This document shows, piece by piece, positions 33,538-42,541 of a stretch of 64,000 nucleotides of DNA. A model generated the notes under the pieces. It saw nothing but the letters and a program-made list of their open reading frames with translations. It searched no databases and was not told the DNA's origin. A program made the translations under genes and the position numbers. Numbering within the stretch: the first letter of the stretch is position 1; each line of letters opens with the position of its first letter. Origin of the DNA: Candidatus Edwardsiibacteriota bacterium (GTDB lineage Bacteria > Edwardsbacteria > AC1 > EtOH8). Location of the stretch: the NCBI GenBank assembly GCA_020053305.1, contig JAGVNJ010000019.1, positions 1-64,000 on the forward strand. Reading direction: 5' to 3'.

Positions 33538-35287
33538 CAAATTTAACCTGATCCTGGCAGTCCCGGATGTGATTGCCATTTTCCTGGGGGTTCCCCTGTT
33601 GATTATATTCGTGGGCCATTCGGTGGACCTTCCGCCGGCCGCCCTGAAATTCCTGCTCTTCTTCGGGCCGGTCTGGGCCCTGGTCCTGGCCGCGGAATTG
33701 CAGATCGTCAACCGGAAAAGGCTGCGGCCGGTGATAGGATATTTCAATGAGAACCCATCCGGAAAAGATGAGAGCGACCAGGCATTCAGCATGGCCCTGA
33801 ATTTCCCCCTGATCACCTCCCTGCATATGCTGGCCCATTTTACCGTGGGGGTTCCGGCCTGCGCCTTTTTGATGATGCTTATGGGCACCGGGGTGACCCT
33901 GGCCCACACCGCGGAGATAATACTGCCGGGCTTTTTAACCGGTATAGTTATCGGCGCACTGATATTCCTGATCGAAGAGACCCTGCTGTCCTCCTATATC
34001 TCCTCGCTGGCTAGCGGGCTGGCCGACAGCGAAAAGGTCTACCGACAGTCATACCGCCTGAGCATCCGCTGGAGGCTGATAATCCTGTTCACCGTGATAA
34101 TGACCCTGGCCTTCGTTTTCGGGGTGATCATCGCCAAATATCCCGGCATCTGGTATGTGGCCATTTTGGGGATCGTGGCCACCCTGGCCATAGCCTTTCT
34201 TACCGCCAAAGGAATAAACCGCACCGTGACCATGCTGACCTCCATCCTGCAGAACATCTCGGAGGGCAAGGGCGGCCTGTCCCGGAAACTTCCGGTGCTG
34301 GGCAACAACGAATTGGGGGACCTCTGCCAGGCCTATAACCGCTTTGTGGGGCAGATCCGCCTGATGGTCCGGGAGATAACCAACGTGGCCTCCGGCCTGG
34401 CGGCCAGCTCCCAGCAATTGGCGGCCTCCTCCCAGGAGATGAGCGCCTCCAGCCAGGAGATCTCCTCCACCGTTCAACAGATATCCCGGGGCACCACCGT
34501 CCAGTCGGAGCGGCTGACCCAGATGGCCAAGGAGGTGGAGAAGCTGTCCAATTCCATCAAGCTGATCGAATCCCAGGGCCGGATGACCATGGTATCCTCC
34601 CAGAAAGCCATAGACGCCTCTCAATCCGGAGCCGAGAAGACCTTCGAGGCGGTCTCCAAGATGGCCGAGATATACCAATCGGCCGCCCTAACCAACCAGA
34701 AAGTGCAGGACCTGCAGAAGAAATCGGCCGAGATCGGGGTGGTGGTCAGCCTGATCTCCAACCTTTCCCAGCAGACCGATTTTCTGGCCCTTAATGCGGC
34801 CATTGAGGCGGCCCGGGCCGGCGAGGCCGGCAAGGGTTTCTCGGTGGTGGCCGACGAGATCCGGGTGCTGGCGGTGGAGGCCGGCAACTCGGCCCTCAAG
34901 GTGGCCACCCTGATCGGCGAGGTGGAGAAGGAGATAACCAAGACCGTGGAGGTAATCGATAACAGCCGGAGCACCATCGATGCCAGCAAGGCTACGGTGG
35001 ACCAGACCGAGCAGTCGCTTAAGGTGATCAACAGCACGGTGGCGGTGGCCGGGACCATGGTCAAGCAGATTGCCGAGGCCACCCGGAACCAGAGCAGGAG
35101 CGCCGGCGAAGTGGTCAAGCTGGCATCGGACGTCTCCAATGTGGCCATCGATACCGCCGCCTCCACCCAGGAAGTGGCGGCTGCGGTGCAGGAGCTGACG
35201 GCCTCGATGGAGGAGCTTACCGCGGTGGCCCAGACCCTGTCGCAGTCGGCCGATAAACTGAACACCCTGGTTTCGGAGTTCGATTAG
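33527..35287 (+). CDS. Second methyl-accepting chemotaxis protein, membrane-embedded
   Basis: The 586-residue protein has about six transmembrane helices in its first 235 residues, with a short cytoplasmic loop near residues 65-85 and no extended periplasmic domain. A HAMP-like region ([30 protein letters not shown]) follows, then the signalling coiled coil with tip [31 protein letters not shown]. It differs from the upstream receptor in the N-terminus but has the same design. ATG 33527 lies inside the end of the upstream gene, so the two receptors are coupled and may form mixed arrays. Ligand unknown. Confidence 0.9.
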   Translation: MKVNKFNLILAVPDVIAIFLGVPLLIIFVGHSVDLPPAALKFLLFFGPVWALVLAAELQIVNRKRLRPVIGYFNENPSGKDESDQAFSMALNFPLITSLHMLAHFTVGVPACAFLMMLMGTGVTLAHTAEIILPGFLTGIVIGALIFLIEETLLSSYISSLASGLADSEKVYRQSYRLSIRWRLIILFTVIMTLAFVFGVIIAKYPGIWYVAILGIVATLAIAFLTAKGINRTVTMLTSILQNISEGKGGLSRKLPVLGNNELGDLCQAYNRFVGQIRLMVREITNVASGLAASSQQLAASSQEMSASSQEISSTVQQISRGTTVQSERLTQMAKEVEKLSNSIKLIESQGRMTMVSSQKAIDASQSGAEKTFEAVSKMAEIYQSAALTNQKVQDLQKKSAEIGVVVSLISNLSQQTDFLALNAAIEAARAGEAGKGFSVVADEIRVLAVEAGNSALKVATLIGEVEKEITKTVEVIDNSRSTIDASKATVDQTEQSLKVINSTVAVAGTMVKQIAEATRNQSRSAGEVVKLASDVSNVAIDTAASTQEVAAAVQELTASMEELTAVAQTLSQSADKLNTLVSEFD

Positions 35288-35291
35288 CAAA

Positions 35292-35666
35292 ATGAGGATT
35301 CTGGCTTTTACCATAGGGCCGCATTATCTGGGCCTGCCGGCCGAGTATATCAGCTCGGTGGGCCGGAGGGAGGCCGCCCCGGCAGGGACTGAACCCGCCG
35401 GGGTAAAGGAGTACGACCTGCCGCAGGCTTTCGGGGTCAAGGACGGGCCGGCTGACCGGGTGATCAACTGTGCCTGGAACGGCAGGGATATCCGGCTGCT
35501 GGTGAACCGGATCGTGGGGTTGGTGGATCTGGACGACCAGACCCTGGGGGTGTGGCCGGCCATCCTGAAGGAGATTCCCCAGTTCTATGCCCTGGGCATG
35601 ACCGACTCGCAGATGTACCTTCTGCTGGACCTGTCCCAGATAGAAACCCTGGGGGCCGCCGGGTGA
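35292..35666 (+). CDS. Truncated CheW-like protein coupled to a Ser/Thr kinase
   Basis: The 124-residue protein has partial CheW character: MRILAFTIGPHYLGLPAEYISSVGRRE, then VINCAWNGRDIRLLVNRIVGLVDLDDQTLGVWP and MYLLLDLSQI. The segment with the NLRG motif of normal CheW is missing, and it is shorter than the usual 140-160 residues. It lies 4 nt after the second receptor, and its stop overlaps the GTG start of a Ser/Thr kinase (GTGA). It may be a dedicated adaptor between the receptor array and that kinase. Function is inferred only from context. Confidence 0.65.
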   Translation: MRILAFTIGPHYLGLPAEYISSVGRREAAPAGTEPAGVKEYDLPQAFGVKDGPADRVINCAWNGRDIRLLVNRIVGLVDLDDQTLGVWPAILKEIPQFYALGMTDSQMYLLLDLSQIETLGAAG

Positions 35667-37375
35667 ATAAAGCCGTCGGGAAATATCAGGCCGTTGAAAT
35701 GCTTTCCACCGGGGGCATGGCCACCATCTACCTGGGAACCCACCGGGAGATGGGCCGGCAGGTGGTGATCAAGCAGCTGCATCCGCACCTGTCCCAGGAC
35801 TCCGAATTCGTCAGGCGGTTCGAGCGGGAGGCCAACATCCTGGGCGGCCTGCATCATCAGAACATTGTCGATATCATCGACTATTTCGTCTTCGAGGGAT
35901 CGTATTACATCGTGCTGGAGCACATAGACGGCGGCTCTTTGAAACAACTGCTGGACAAGGTTAAGACCGCGCCCCTGACGGTGGCGGTATTCATAATCAG
36001 GCAGGTGATAAGCGGGCTGGGATATGCCCACGAAAAAGGCATTGTCCACCGGGACATCAAACCGGCCAACATAATGATCACCAACTCCGGGGTAGTCAAG
36101 ATAACCGACTTCGGTTTGGCCTATGCCAAGGAGGCCCTGACCATTACCGACCCCGGGACCTTCGTGGGAACCCTGGCCTATCTGGCCCCGGAGCAGATAA
36201 AGGGACAGAAGGGCGACGAGGCCTCAGACCTTTATGCGGCCGGCGTGATGCTGTACCAGATGCTGACCGGCGACAACCCCTTTGCCGGGGAGACCCATTC
36301 CCAGAGCATCGATAGGACCTTGAGGCTGTCGCCCCGGAGGCTGGCCAAAATTAATCCGGAGATACCGATCGGGGTAGACCATCTGGTTTTCAAACTGCTG
36401 GAGAAGGACAAGCATCGCCGCTATTCCCGATCAGTCCAGGTATCCTCCGACCTGGAGCCTTATACCCTGATCCGGAACGAAGCCCTGGCGCGCTATATGG
36501 CCGATCCCGGCAGCTACCAGCCGCGGCAGGATGATCAGGAGCTGATCGTAAAACTGGCCAGGCAGGAGCGATGGGATTATTTTCTTAAACGCCTGATCAT
36601 ATATTTTGTGGCTACGGCCCTGGCCCTTAGCGCGGCTTTTTACGGTGTAAAATATCTGGGCCGGTTCTTTAAAAGGAGCCTGCCGGCCGCCGTTATGCCG
36701 GCCGATACATCAATCACAGCGCCGATAGCGACGCCGGAAGCGCGGCAATTGCTGAATATTTCCGGCACCACCGGGGCCGGGGTTTATATCAACGACCGTT
36801 ACCGGGGCAAGATCCCCCTGGCCATCAACACCCTGGACAGCGGTAAACACCGGCTTATGGTGAAACAAACCGGGTATCAGGACCAGTCGTCGGAATTTGT
36901 CCTTAAAAAAAACCAGGAGCTGGCTATCACCGTAGATCTCCTGCCGGTGGTTCTGCCTCCGGGCTATCTCAGGTTTTCCGTCAAACCCTGGGCCGAGGTG
37001 TATGTTGACGGGAATTATATCGACCGGACGCCCATCAAGGCTCCCTTAAAGCTGGATGCCGGGCGCCATGCCCTGATCTTGCGCCACCCCAACCGCCGGG
37101 AACACCGGCAGGATGTTCAGATAACCCCGGGCGACACCGCCCTGGTGGCGCTGGACCTGCCCGAAGCGTACGGCTACCTTAAGCTCAGCGTCCTGCCCTG
37201 GGCCAAAGTGTTGATCGATGGTGCCGAACACGGCACCACCCCGCTGGGCCAGCCGATAAAGGTTTCCATCGGCGAGCATGAACTGAAGCTGATAGGCCCG
37301 GAGGGCAGGGAGTGGAAAGAGACCATCCGGATCGCCGAAGACATTGTCACCGAAAGGCAGATCGTTCTGCAATAA
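35663..37375 (+). CDS. Membrane Ser/Thr protein kinase with three PEGA domains
   Basis: GTG 35663 overlaps the upstream stop codon and gives a 570-residue Hanks-type kinase; the ORF track start at 35552 is a frame extension. The Gly-rich loop is STGGMATIYLG, the ATP lysine Lys37 (VVIKQ), the catalytic loop HRDIKPANIM (129-138), DFG 149-151 and APEQ follows. A single membrane helix lies at about 310-330 (IIYFVATALALSAAFYGVKYL). Three PEGA domains of about 65 residues fill 363-570 outside the membrane (GVYINDRYRGKIP, EVYVDGNYIDRTP, KVLIDGAEHGTTP); PEGA domains are associated with surface or cell-wall contact. All catalytic residues are intact. Coupling to a CheW-like gene suggests cross-talk with the chemosensory array. 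Confidence 0.92.
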   Translation: MNKAVGKYQAVEMLSTGGMATIYLGTHREMGRQVVIKQLHPHLSQDSEFVRRFEREANILGGLHHQNIVDIIDYFVFEGSYYIVLEHIDGGSLKQLLDKVKTAPLTVAVFIIRQVISGLGYAHEKGIVHRDIKPANIMITNSGVVKITDFGLAYAKEALTITDPGTFVGTLAYLAPEQIKGQKGDEASDLYAAGVMLYQMLTGDNPFAGETHSQSIDRTLRLSPRRLAKINPEIPIGVDHLVFKLLEKDKHRRYSRSVQVSSDLEPYTLIRNEALARYMADPGSYQPRQDDQELIVKLARQERWDYFLKRLIIYFVATALALSAAFYGVKYLGRFFKRSLPAAVMPADTSITAPIATPEARQLLNISGTTGAGVYINDRYRGKIPLAINTLDSGKHRLMVKQTGYQDQSSEFVLKKNQELAITVDLLPVVLPPGYLRFSVKPWAEVYVDGNYIDRTPIKAPLKLDAGRHALILRHPNRREHRQDVQITPGDTALVALDLPEAYGYLKLSVLPWAKVLIDGAEHGTTPLGQPIKVSIGEHELKLIGPEGREWKETIRIAEDIVTERQIVLQ

Positions 37376-38088
37376 TGATGAATAAAAATATTATATATAT
37401 TGGGGCGGTGTTCATACTGCTCCCCCTTGCGGCAAAAGGCCAGCGGGACAACCCGATGAACGCCGTCATCAAATCCTATGAGCAGGGTTATTTCCAGGAG
37501 GTGATCGCGATCGCAGAAAAATCCCTGGAGGATACGGCGGGGTTTGCCCAGGAGGAGATCATCTACTTCCGGACCTATCTGGCCTTCTCCCTGGTGGCCA
37601 TGGGGCAGGAGGGCGGGGCCATTGAAAGGTTCCGGCAGATCCTGACCGTAAAGCCGAAGTTGGAGCTCAATCCGGAGTTCGTCTCTCCCAAGATCATAGA
37701 GGTCTTCAAAAAGGCCCAGGCGGAGTTCTTCCGGGCCACCTCCAATGGCGGACAGCGGCCGAACCTGCTGTTTGAAAAGGGGCGGCCCGGCAAGTTCCAG
37801 GGACTCTGGCGGTCATCCCTCTGGCCGGGCTGGGGCCAGTCGCTGCGGGGGGATGCCCGGAAAGGGAAGATTCTCAAATGGGGGGCGGCCGGGGTCGCCG
37901 CCGGGACCGGGCTGGCGGCCCTGGGAAGCTATGTCAGCCATCAGCGGTATCTGGACGCCACCGATCCCGGGGACATCGAAGCCAAGTATAAAACCTATAA
38001 CAGCTGGTATAAGACCCGGAATTTCACCGTCAACCTGGCAGTATCGTTTTGGGCATACAATCTGGTAGATATTATCATTTCAAAGTGA
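37375..38088 (+). CDS. Exported TPR-like protein with DUF5683-type C-terminus
   Basis: Two adjacent ATGs (37375, 37378) follow the kinase; the first overlaps its stop codon. The 237-residue product has a signal peptide (NIIYIGAVFILLPLAAKGQ) and a helical TPR-like region (AVIKSYEQGYFQEVIAIAEKSLEDTAGFAQEEIIYFRTYLAFSLVAMG). A C-terminal membrane segment pair begins SSLWPGWGQSLRGDARKGKIL, reminiscent of DUF5683. It is therefore in the envelope, probably anchored by the C-terminal helices. It could be a partner or substrate of the PEGA kinase encoded just upstream. Confidence 0.72.
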   Translation: MMNKNIIYIGAVFILLPLAAKGQRDNPMNAVIKSYEQGYFQEVIAIAEKSLEDTAGFAQEEIIYFRTYLAFSLVAMGQEGGAIERFRQILTVKPKLELNPEFVSPKIIEVFKKAQAEFFRATSNGGQRPNLLFEKGRPGKFQGLWRSSLWPGWGQSLRGDARKGKILKWGAAGVAAGTGLAALGSYVSHQRYLDATDPGDIEAKYKTYNSWYKTRNFTVNLAVSFWAYNLVDIIISK

Positions 38089-38090
38089 AA

Positions 38091-39020
38091 ATGCACAACA
38101 GATTTATCATAGCCTTATGCCTCCTGGCGGTTTGGTCGCTGGGCTGCGGGCCGGATGCCAGGCGCGATAACCCGCTGGACCCGGTGAACGGCAGCGGGGT
38201 CAGCGGCACGGTGTCGGCCTGGGGCGGTGGCGCGGTCAGCAATGCGGTGGTAACCGCAGTGCCGGCCAACCTCTCGGTGAGCACCAACAGCAGCGGCCAG
38301 TACAACATCGAGCTGGAGGGCGGGAGGACCTATTTTCTCACCGCGGAACATCCTTATTATCATACCCAAGTGGACACTATCAATGTTCCCTCCGACGGCC
38401 GACTGAAGAAAAACTTTGTTCTCCGTGGCAAACCCAGGATTGATAATGCCAAGGTATTGACCAAATCGGTTCATACCGTGGAAGGTCAGCTACCGGTTTA
38501 TCTACAGCCGCAGTGTCTGGCAGTCCATCCAGGCGGGGAGGAGATTTTAGCCCTTTACTATAATGTGCGTTGTATCTACAGGGGGGCAACCTATATACCG
38601 GACAGCTCCCGAAAACTTGATCAAGTGACCCGCAGATATTATTGGTGTATCCTGGGCCCGGCAGATCCCTCCAGGGACACACTAGACTTCAGCATCGACA
38701 GCGCCGGGGTTGCCTTCTATCCCTACTTCAAATCGACGGTTCCTCAAATACTAGCGTGGCCGACTATCATTCAGCCGGTCAATAATTCAACCTTTAGTTT
38801 GCCCGATACTTTCATATGGAGTAGCAAGAATACCTACGTGGGCGTTAGGTTTGAGGTTTGGAAGGATACAACGGTGGTTTGGTGCAGGGATACGTCCAAC
38901 ATTGATACTCTCTACTGCGATGCTGCCTTGGAACTCGGCCGGAACTACATTTGGAAGGTAATCAACATCGATGCCGAGGGGAGCCAGGCTATAACGGAAG
39001 CCAGATTTTATTTACCTTAA
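38091..39020 (+). CDS. Lipoprotein with carboxypeptidase-regulatory-like domain
   Basis: ATG 38091 starts a lipoprotein signal peptide (ALCLLAVWSLGC, Cys near residue 19) followed by RRDNPLDP, a sequence common after lipoboxes in FCB-type genomes. A carboxypeptidase-D-regulatory-like beta sandwich follows (GSGVSGTVSAWGGGAVSNAVVTAVPANLSVSTNSSGQYNIELEGG). The C-terminal 100 residues form another beta-rich domain (IWSSKNTYVGVRFEVWKDTTVVW...NYIWKVINID). It is probably a surface or periplasmic binding protein. It lies 2 nt after the previous gene; the earlier start at 38049 is inside that gene. Confidence 0.75.
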   Translation: MHNRFIIALCLLAVWSLGCGPDARRDNPLDPVNGSGVSGTVSAWGGGAVSNAVVTAVPANLSVSTNSSGQYNIELEGGRTYFLTAEHPYYHTQVDTINVPSDGRLKKNFVLRGKPRIDNAKVLTKSVHTVEGQLPVYLQPQCLAVHPGGEEILALYYNVRCIYRGATYIPDSSRKLDQVTRRYYWCILGPADPSRDTLDFSIDSAGVAFYPYFKSTVPQILAWPTIIQPVNNSTFSLPDTFIWSSKNTYVGVRFEVWKDTTVVWCRDTSNIDTLYCDAALELGRNYIWKVINIDAEGSQAITEARFYLP

Positions 39021-39046
39021 ACCAGAGAACTTAAACGCAAACAGTT

Positions 39047-40564
39047 ATGACCAATCAAGAAAAAAATACGTCCGATAGAAAAGAGATCCTGGCCCTCTAC
39101 GATATCAGCCAGATCATCAACTCCATCCCCGATTTCGAGGAGCTGCTCAGCAAGGTGATGGACCTGGTGATATCCACCACCCGGGCCGAACGGGGTTTTA
39201 TGATGCTGCGCGACACCCCCCAGGAGGAGATGTCGGTCAAGGTGGCCAGAAACCTGGAGCAGAAGGATATCGACAATCCCGGGGAGATATCCCAGACCAC
39301 CTTGAACCAGGTGCTGGAAACCGGGGAGCCCCTGCTGACCTCGGATGCCAAGACCGACCCGCGTTTCACCGGCTCCGAAAGCGTGATGCTGTATAATATC
39401 CGGTCGGTGCTGTGCACCCCCTTAAAAAAACAGAATGAGATAATCGGACTGATCTACATCGACAGCCGCACCACCTCCAACGTCTTTACCGATGATGACA
39501 AGGCCTTCCTGGCGGCCTTTGCCAATATGGCGGCCATATCCATAGAGAATGCCCGGCTGCAGGCCCGGCTGCGCCAGGAGAACCTGATCCTTAAAAAGGA
39601 GATCCGGCACCACTACCAGTTCGACAATATCGTCGGGAAGTCGGCCAAGTTCCTGGCGGCCCTTTCCCTGGTGGAGAGGGTGCTGGACAGCACGGTGCCG
39701 GTGCTGATCCAGGGAGAATCCGGGACCGGCAAGGAGCTGATAGCCCGGGCCATCCATTACAACGGGCCGCGCCGCGAAGCCATGTTCCTGGCCCAGTACT
39801 GCGGGGCGCTGCCGGAGACCCTGCTGGAATCCGAACTTTTCGGCTATAAGAAAGGCTCCTTCACCGGGGCCACCGCCAACAAGACGGGGCTTTTCGAGGA
39901 GGCCGACGGGGGCACCTTCTTCCTGGACGAGATCGGCGACATCTCTCCCACCATCCAGGCCAAACTGCTGCGGGTGTTGCAGGACGGCGAGATGCGGAGG
40001 ATCGGAGAGAACAAGAGCATCCGGGTGGATGTCCGGATCATTTCGGCCACCAACCGGAACCTTAAACAGGAGGTGGCCGAGGGCCGTTTCCGGGAGGATC
40101 TCTACTACCGGCTGAACGTGGTCACCATAGACCTGCCGCCGCTGCGCGAAAGACGGGATGATATCCCCCTGCTGATCCATTATTTTCTGGAGAATTCCCA
40201 GCAGGCGGCGGCCAAGAAGATATCGGACCTCACCCGGGAGGCCAAAGAGGCCATGGCCGGGTACTACTGGCCGGGGAACATCCGGGAATTGGAGAATGTG
40301 ATCTCTTATGCCATCGTGATGACCAAGGGCAGCATCATCGGGGTGGAGGACCTGCCGGGCTCGGTGCTGTCTCACAAGCCCCAGGCCGAGCCGGTGGCCA
40401 CCGGAAAAACCATGCACCAGATGGAGCTGGACTATATTCTGTCAACTTTGAAGGCCTGCCAGGGGGATCGCAAGAGGACCGCCAACCAGTTGGGAATAAG
40501 CCTGAGGACCCTGCAGTATAAATTAAAAGAACTGAAGCAGGACGGCCATGCGCTGGAGAAGTGA
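39047..40564 (+). CDS. GAF-sigma54 activator (NtrC/FhlA class)
   Basis: The 505-residue protein has an N-terminal GAF sensor domain (residues about 20-170), a sigma54-interaction AAA+ domain and a Fis-type HTH at the end. In the AAA+ domain Walker A is GESGTGKE near residue 225, the sigma54 contact loop GSFTGA is in ELFGYKKGSFTGAT, Walker B is GGTFFLDEI, and the arginine-finger region is FREDLYYRL. The HTH is DRKRTANQLGISLRTLQYKL. It activates sigma54 promoters in response to a small ligand bound by GAF rather than by phosphorylation. In many bacteria this class controls pili or exopolysaccharide genes, which fits the glycan genes that follow. It overlaps the next gene by 17 nt. Confidence 0.94.
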   Translation: MTNQEKNTSDRKEILALYDISQIINSIPDFEELLSKVMDLVISTTRAERGFMMLRDTPQEEMSVKVARNLEQKDIDNPGEISQTTLNQVLETGEPLLTSDAKTDPRFTGSESVMLYNIRSVLCTPLKKQNEIIGLIYIDSRTTSNVFTDDDKAFLAAFANMAAISIENARLQARLRQENLILKKEIRHHYQFDNIVGKSAKFLAALSLVERVLDSTVPVLIQGESGTGKELIARAIHYNGPRREAMFLAQYCGALPETLLESELFGYKKGSFTGATANKTGLFEEADGGTFFLDEIGDISPTIQAKLLRVLQDGEMRRIGENKSIRVDVRIISATNRNLKQEVAEGRFREDLYYRLNVVTIDLPPLRERRDDIPLLIHYFLENSQQAAAKKISDLTREAKEAMAGYYWPGNIRELENVISYAIVMTKGSIIGVEDLPGSVLSHKPQAEPVATGKTMHQMELDYILSTLKACQGDRKRTANQLGISLRTLQYKLKELKQDGHALEK

Positions 40565-41645
40565 CTGCCGCTATTTTGCCGGAGTCAGGCCCTGTCAATA
40601 TTCCAGGGAATGCGCCGGATGCAATACCCACCGCCCCTGGAAGGAAAACTGTCTGATAATAAAACTGGCTGCCAAGGGGGACGTGCTGAGAACCACCCCG
40701 CTGGTCTCGGCCCTGAAGCAGCACAGCCCGAATATGAAGATCACCTGGCTGACCGATCACGATGCCGCACCGTTGCTGCATAATAACCCGTCAATTGATG
40801 ATCTGCTTTGTTATCAAGCGGCCTCGCTGACCCAGCTGTCGGCCCAGAGCTTTGACCGGATCATCTGCTTGGACAAGGAGCCCCGGGCCGCCGCCCTGGC
40901 CACCATCCTGGAAGCTGATAAGAAGACCGGTTTCGGCTGGGATCCCAAGGGATTTCTCATTCCGCTGGATAAAAACTCGCGATATCTTTATGATCTGGGA
41001 TTATCGGACCAGCTTAAGTTCCGGGTAAACCGGAAAAGTTATCAGCAACTGGTCATCGAAATGGCCGGCCTGGAATATGCCAATCAAAAATACCAGTATG
41101 TCCCAAGCGAAGAGGAGACCCGTTGGGCTGCCGGCTACCTGGCAAAACTGATCAAGAACAAGAACCGGCTTCCCCTGATCGGCCTGAACACCGGAGTGGG
41201 CAGGGCCTTCCCCACCAAGGCCTGGCCGGCAGACAACTATGCCCGGCTGGCGGCCAGTCTTAAGAAAGAGAGGATCGGCCAGGCTGTTTTGCTGGGCGGC
41301 CCGGACGAAAGGTTCCTGGTTAAAAGGCTGGCAAAAAAAATCCCCGGAGCCATCGTCCTGCCGGCCGATCTTGATATCAGGCAGTTTGCGGCCCTGATAT
41401 CGCTGATGGATATGCTGGTCGGCGCCGACAGCCTGGCCATGCATCTGGGGATCGCCCTGGACAAAAAAGTGATCGCTTTATTCGGCCCTACTTGCGAACA
41501 GGAGATCGATCTGTATGGAAGAGGGGAGAAGCTGTCGGCCGGCGCAGAATGCTCGCCCTGCTACCGGGCCTCCTGCCCTGATCTCAAATGCATGGCCGGA
41601 ATTTCCCCGGGGGACGTGCTGGCCGCGGTAAAGAGAAACCTGTGA
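40548..41645 (+). CDS. Glycosyltransferase family 9 (heptosyltransferase-like)
   Basis: The 365-residue protein has a Cys-rich leader (CRYFAGVRPCQYSRECAGC) before the GT9 start IIKLAAKGDVLRTTPLVSALKQHSP. The C-terminal nucleotide-sugar site is visible as GLNTGVGRAFPTKAWP, LLGGPDE and MLVGADSLAMHLGIAL...ALFGPT. Such enzymes add heptose or related sugars to lipid A core or surface glycans at the inner face of the cytoplasmic membrane. The Cys-rich leader occurs in a subgroup of GT9 proteins and may bind a metal. ATG 40548 lies inside the end of the sigma54 activator gene, so the two are translationally coupled. Confidence 0.88.
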   Translation: MRWRSDCRYFAGVRPCQYSRECAGCNTHRPWKENCLIIKLAAKGDVLRTTPLVSALKQHSPNMKITWLTDHDAAPLLHNNPSIDDLLCYQAASLTQLSAQSFDRIICLDKEPRAAALATILEADKKTGFGWDPKGFLIPLDKNSRYLYDLGLSDQLKFRVNRKSYQQLVIEMAGLEYANQKYQYVPSEEETRWAAGYLAKLIKNKNRLPLIGLNTGVGRAFPTKAWPADNYARLAASLKKERIGQAVLLGGPDERFLVKRLAKKIPGAIVLPADLDIRQFAALISLMDMLVGADSLAMHLGIALDKKVIALFGPTCEQEIDLYGRGEKLSAGAECSPCYRASCPDLKCMAGISPGDVLAAVKRNL

Positions 41646-41647
41646 CC

Positions 41648-42541
41648 ATGGAATTCAGCGTAGGCATTGCGGCATATAACGAGGCGGCCAATATCGGCAG
41701 ATTACTGGACCGCCTCTTGATATATCAGCGTGGCGATTCCGGGCTGGCCGAGATACTGGTGGTGGCCTCCGGCTGCACCGACCAGACCGAGGACATAGTC
41801 AGGACATACGCTGCCCGGGACCAAAGGGTACGGCTGATCACCCAGCCCCGGCGGGAGGGAAAGGCCTCGGCGGTCAATCTTTTCATCGAGAATTCCGTTC
41901 ACGATCTGCTGGTGCTGATGAGCGCCGACGTCCTGCCGGATGATGGCGCTCTGATTCATCTGATAGCGTCGTTTTCCGCTGACAAGGTGGGAATTACTGC
42001 CGGCAGGATCATTCCTCGGAACGATCGGACCAGTTTCATGGGCTTCTATGTGAACCTATTCTGGTCGCTTCATCATCGTATTGCGCTGAAGAGCTTCAAG
42101 GCCGGCGAAGTAGTGGCCTTTCGCAAGGTAATTGACGCCATTCCGAACGACACCGCTACCGACGAGACCTGGATAGTCCTATTGGTGCAGGAGAGAGGGT
42201 ATTTCCCCAAATACATACCTCAAGCCGTTTTCAGGAACAGAGGGCCGGACAATATCCGCGATTTCCTCAAGGTCCGGCGGCGGCACCTGGTAGGATACTA
42301 TCATCTTTTGAAACTGAGGCCCGACTGGAAACTTCCCGACACCATGGACAATTTCAAGGTATTGAAGCTATTAAAAAATGAGGTATTGTTCAGCCCCAGG
42401 AACATGGTTTATCTGATGGGCTCCCTGTTCTTGGAATTATGGGCCAGGACGATGGCCCGGTATGATTTTTATCTGGCCAAGAGAAACCCTTATGTGTGGG
42501 ATATGGCTGCCTCCACCAAAGATCCGGAGGGCAAGAAGTGA
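41648..42541 (+). CDS. Family 2 glycosyltransferase
   Basis: ATG 41648, directly after the GT9 stop codon, starts a 297-residue GT-A enzyme: FSVGIAAYNEAANIGRLLDRLL, then the nucleotide-binding VVASGCTDQTEDIVRTYAARDQRVRLI, the acidic LMSADVLPDD in the DxD position, and ATDETWIVLLVQERGY in the acceptor region. The C-terminal 50 residues are hydrophobic (NMVYLMGSLFLELWARTMARY) and probably attach it to the membrane. Donor and acceptor cannot be told. Its stop overlaps the next gene by 4 nt. Confidence 0.88.
   Translation: MEFSVGIAAYNEAANIGRLLDRLLIYQRGDSGLAEILVVASGCTDQTEDIVRTYAARDQRVRLITQPRREGKASAVNLFIENSVHDLLVLMSADVLPDDGALIHLIASFSADKVGITAGRIIPRNDRTSFMGFYVNLFWSLHHRIALKSFKAGEVVAFRKVIDAIPNDTATDETWIVLLVQERGYFPKYIPQAVFRNRGPDNIRDFLKVRRRHLVGYYHLLKLRPDWKLPDTMDNFKVLKLLKNEVLFSPRNMVYLMGSLFLELWARTMARYDFYLAKRNPYVWDMAASTKDPEGKK

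Noticed and set aside
32776-33909. 377-residue minus-strand ORF across the two receptor genes
   Set aside because: Covers the junction of two real genes and shows no domain.
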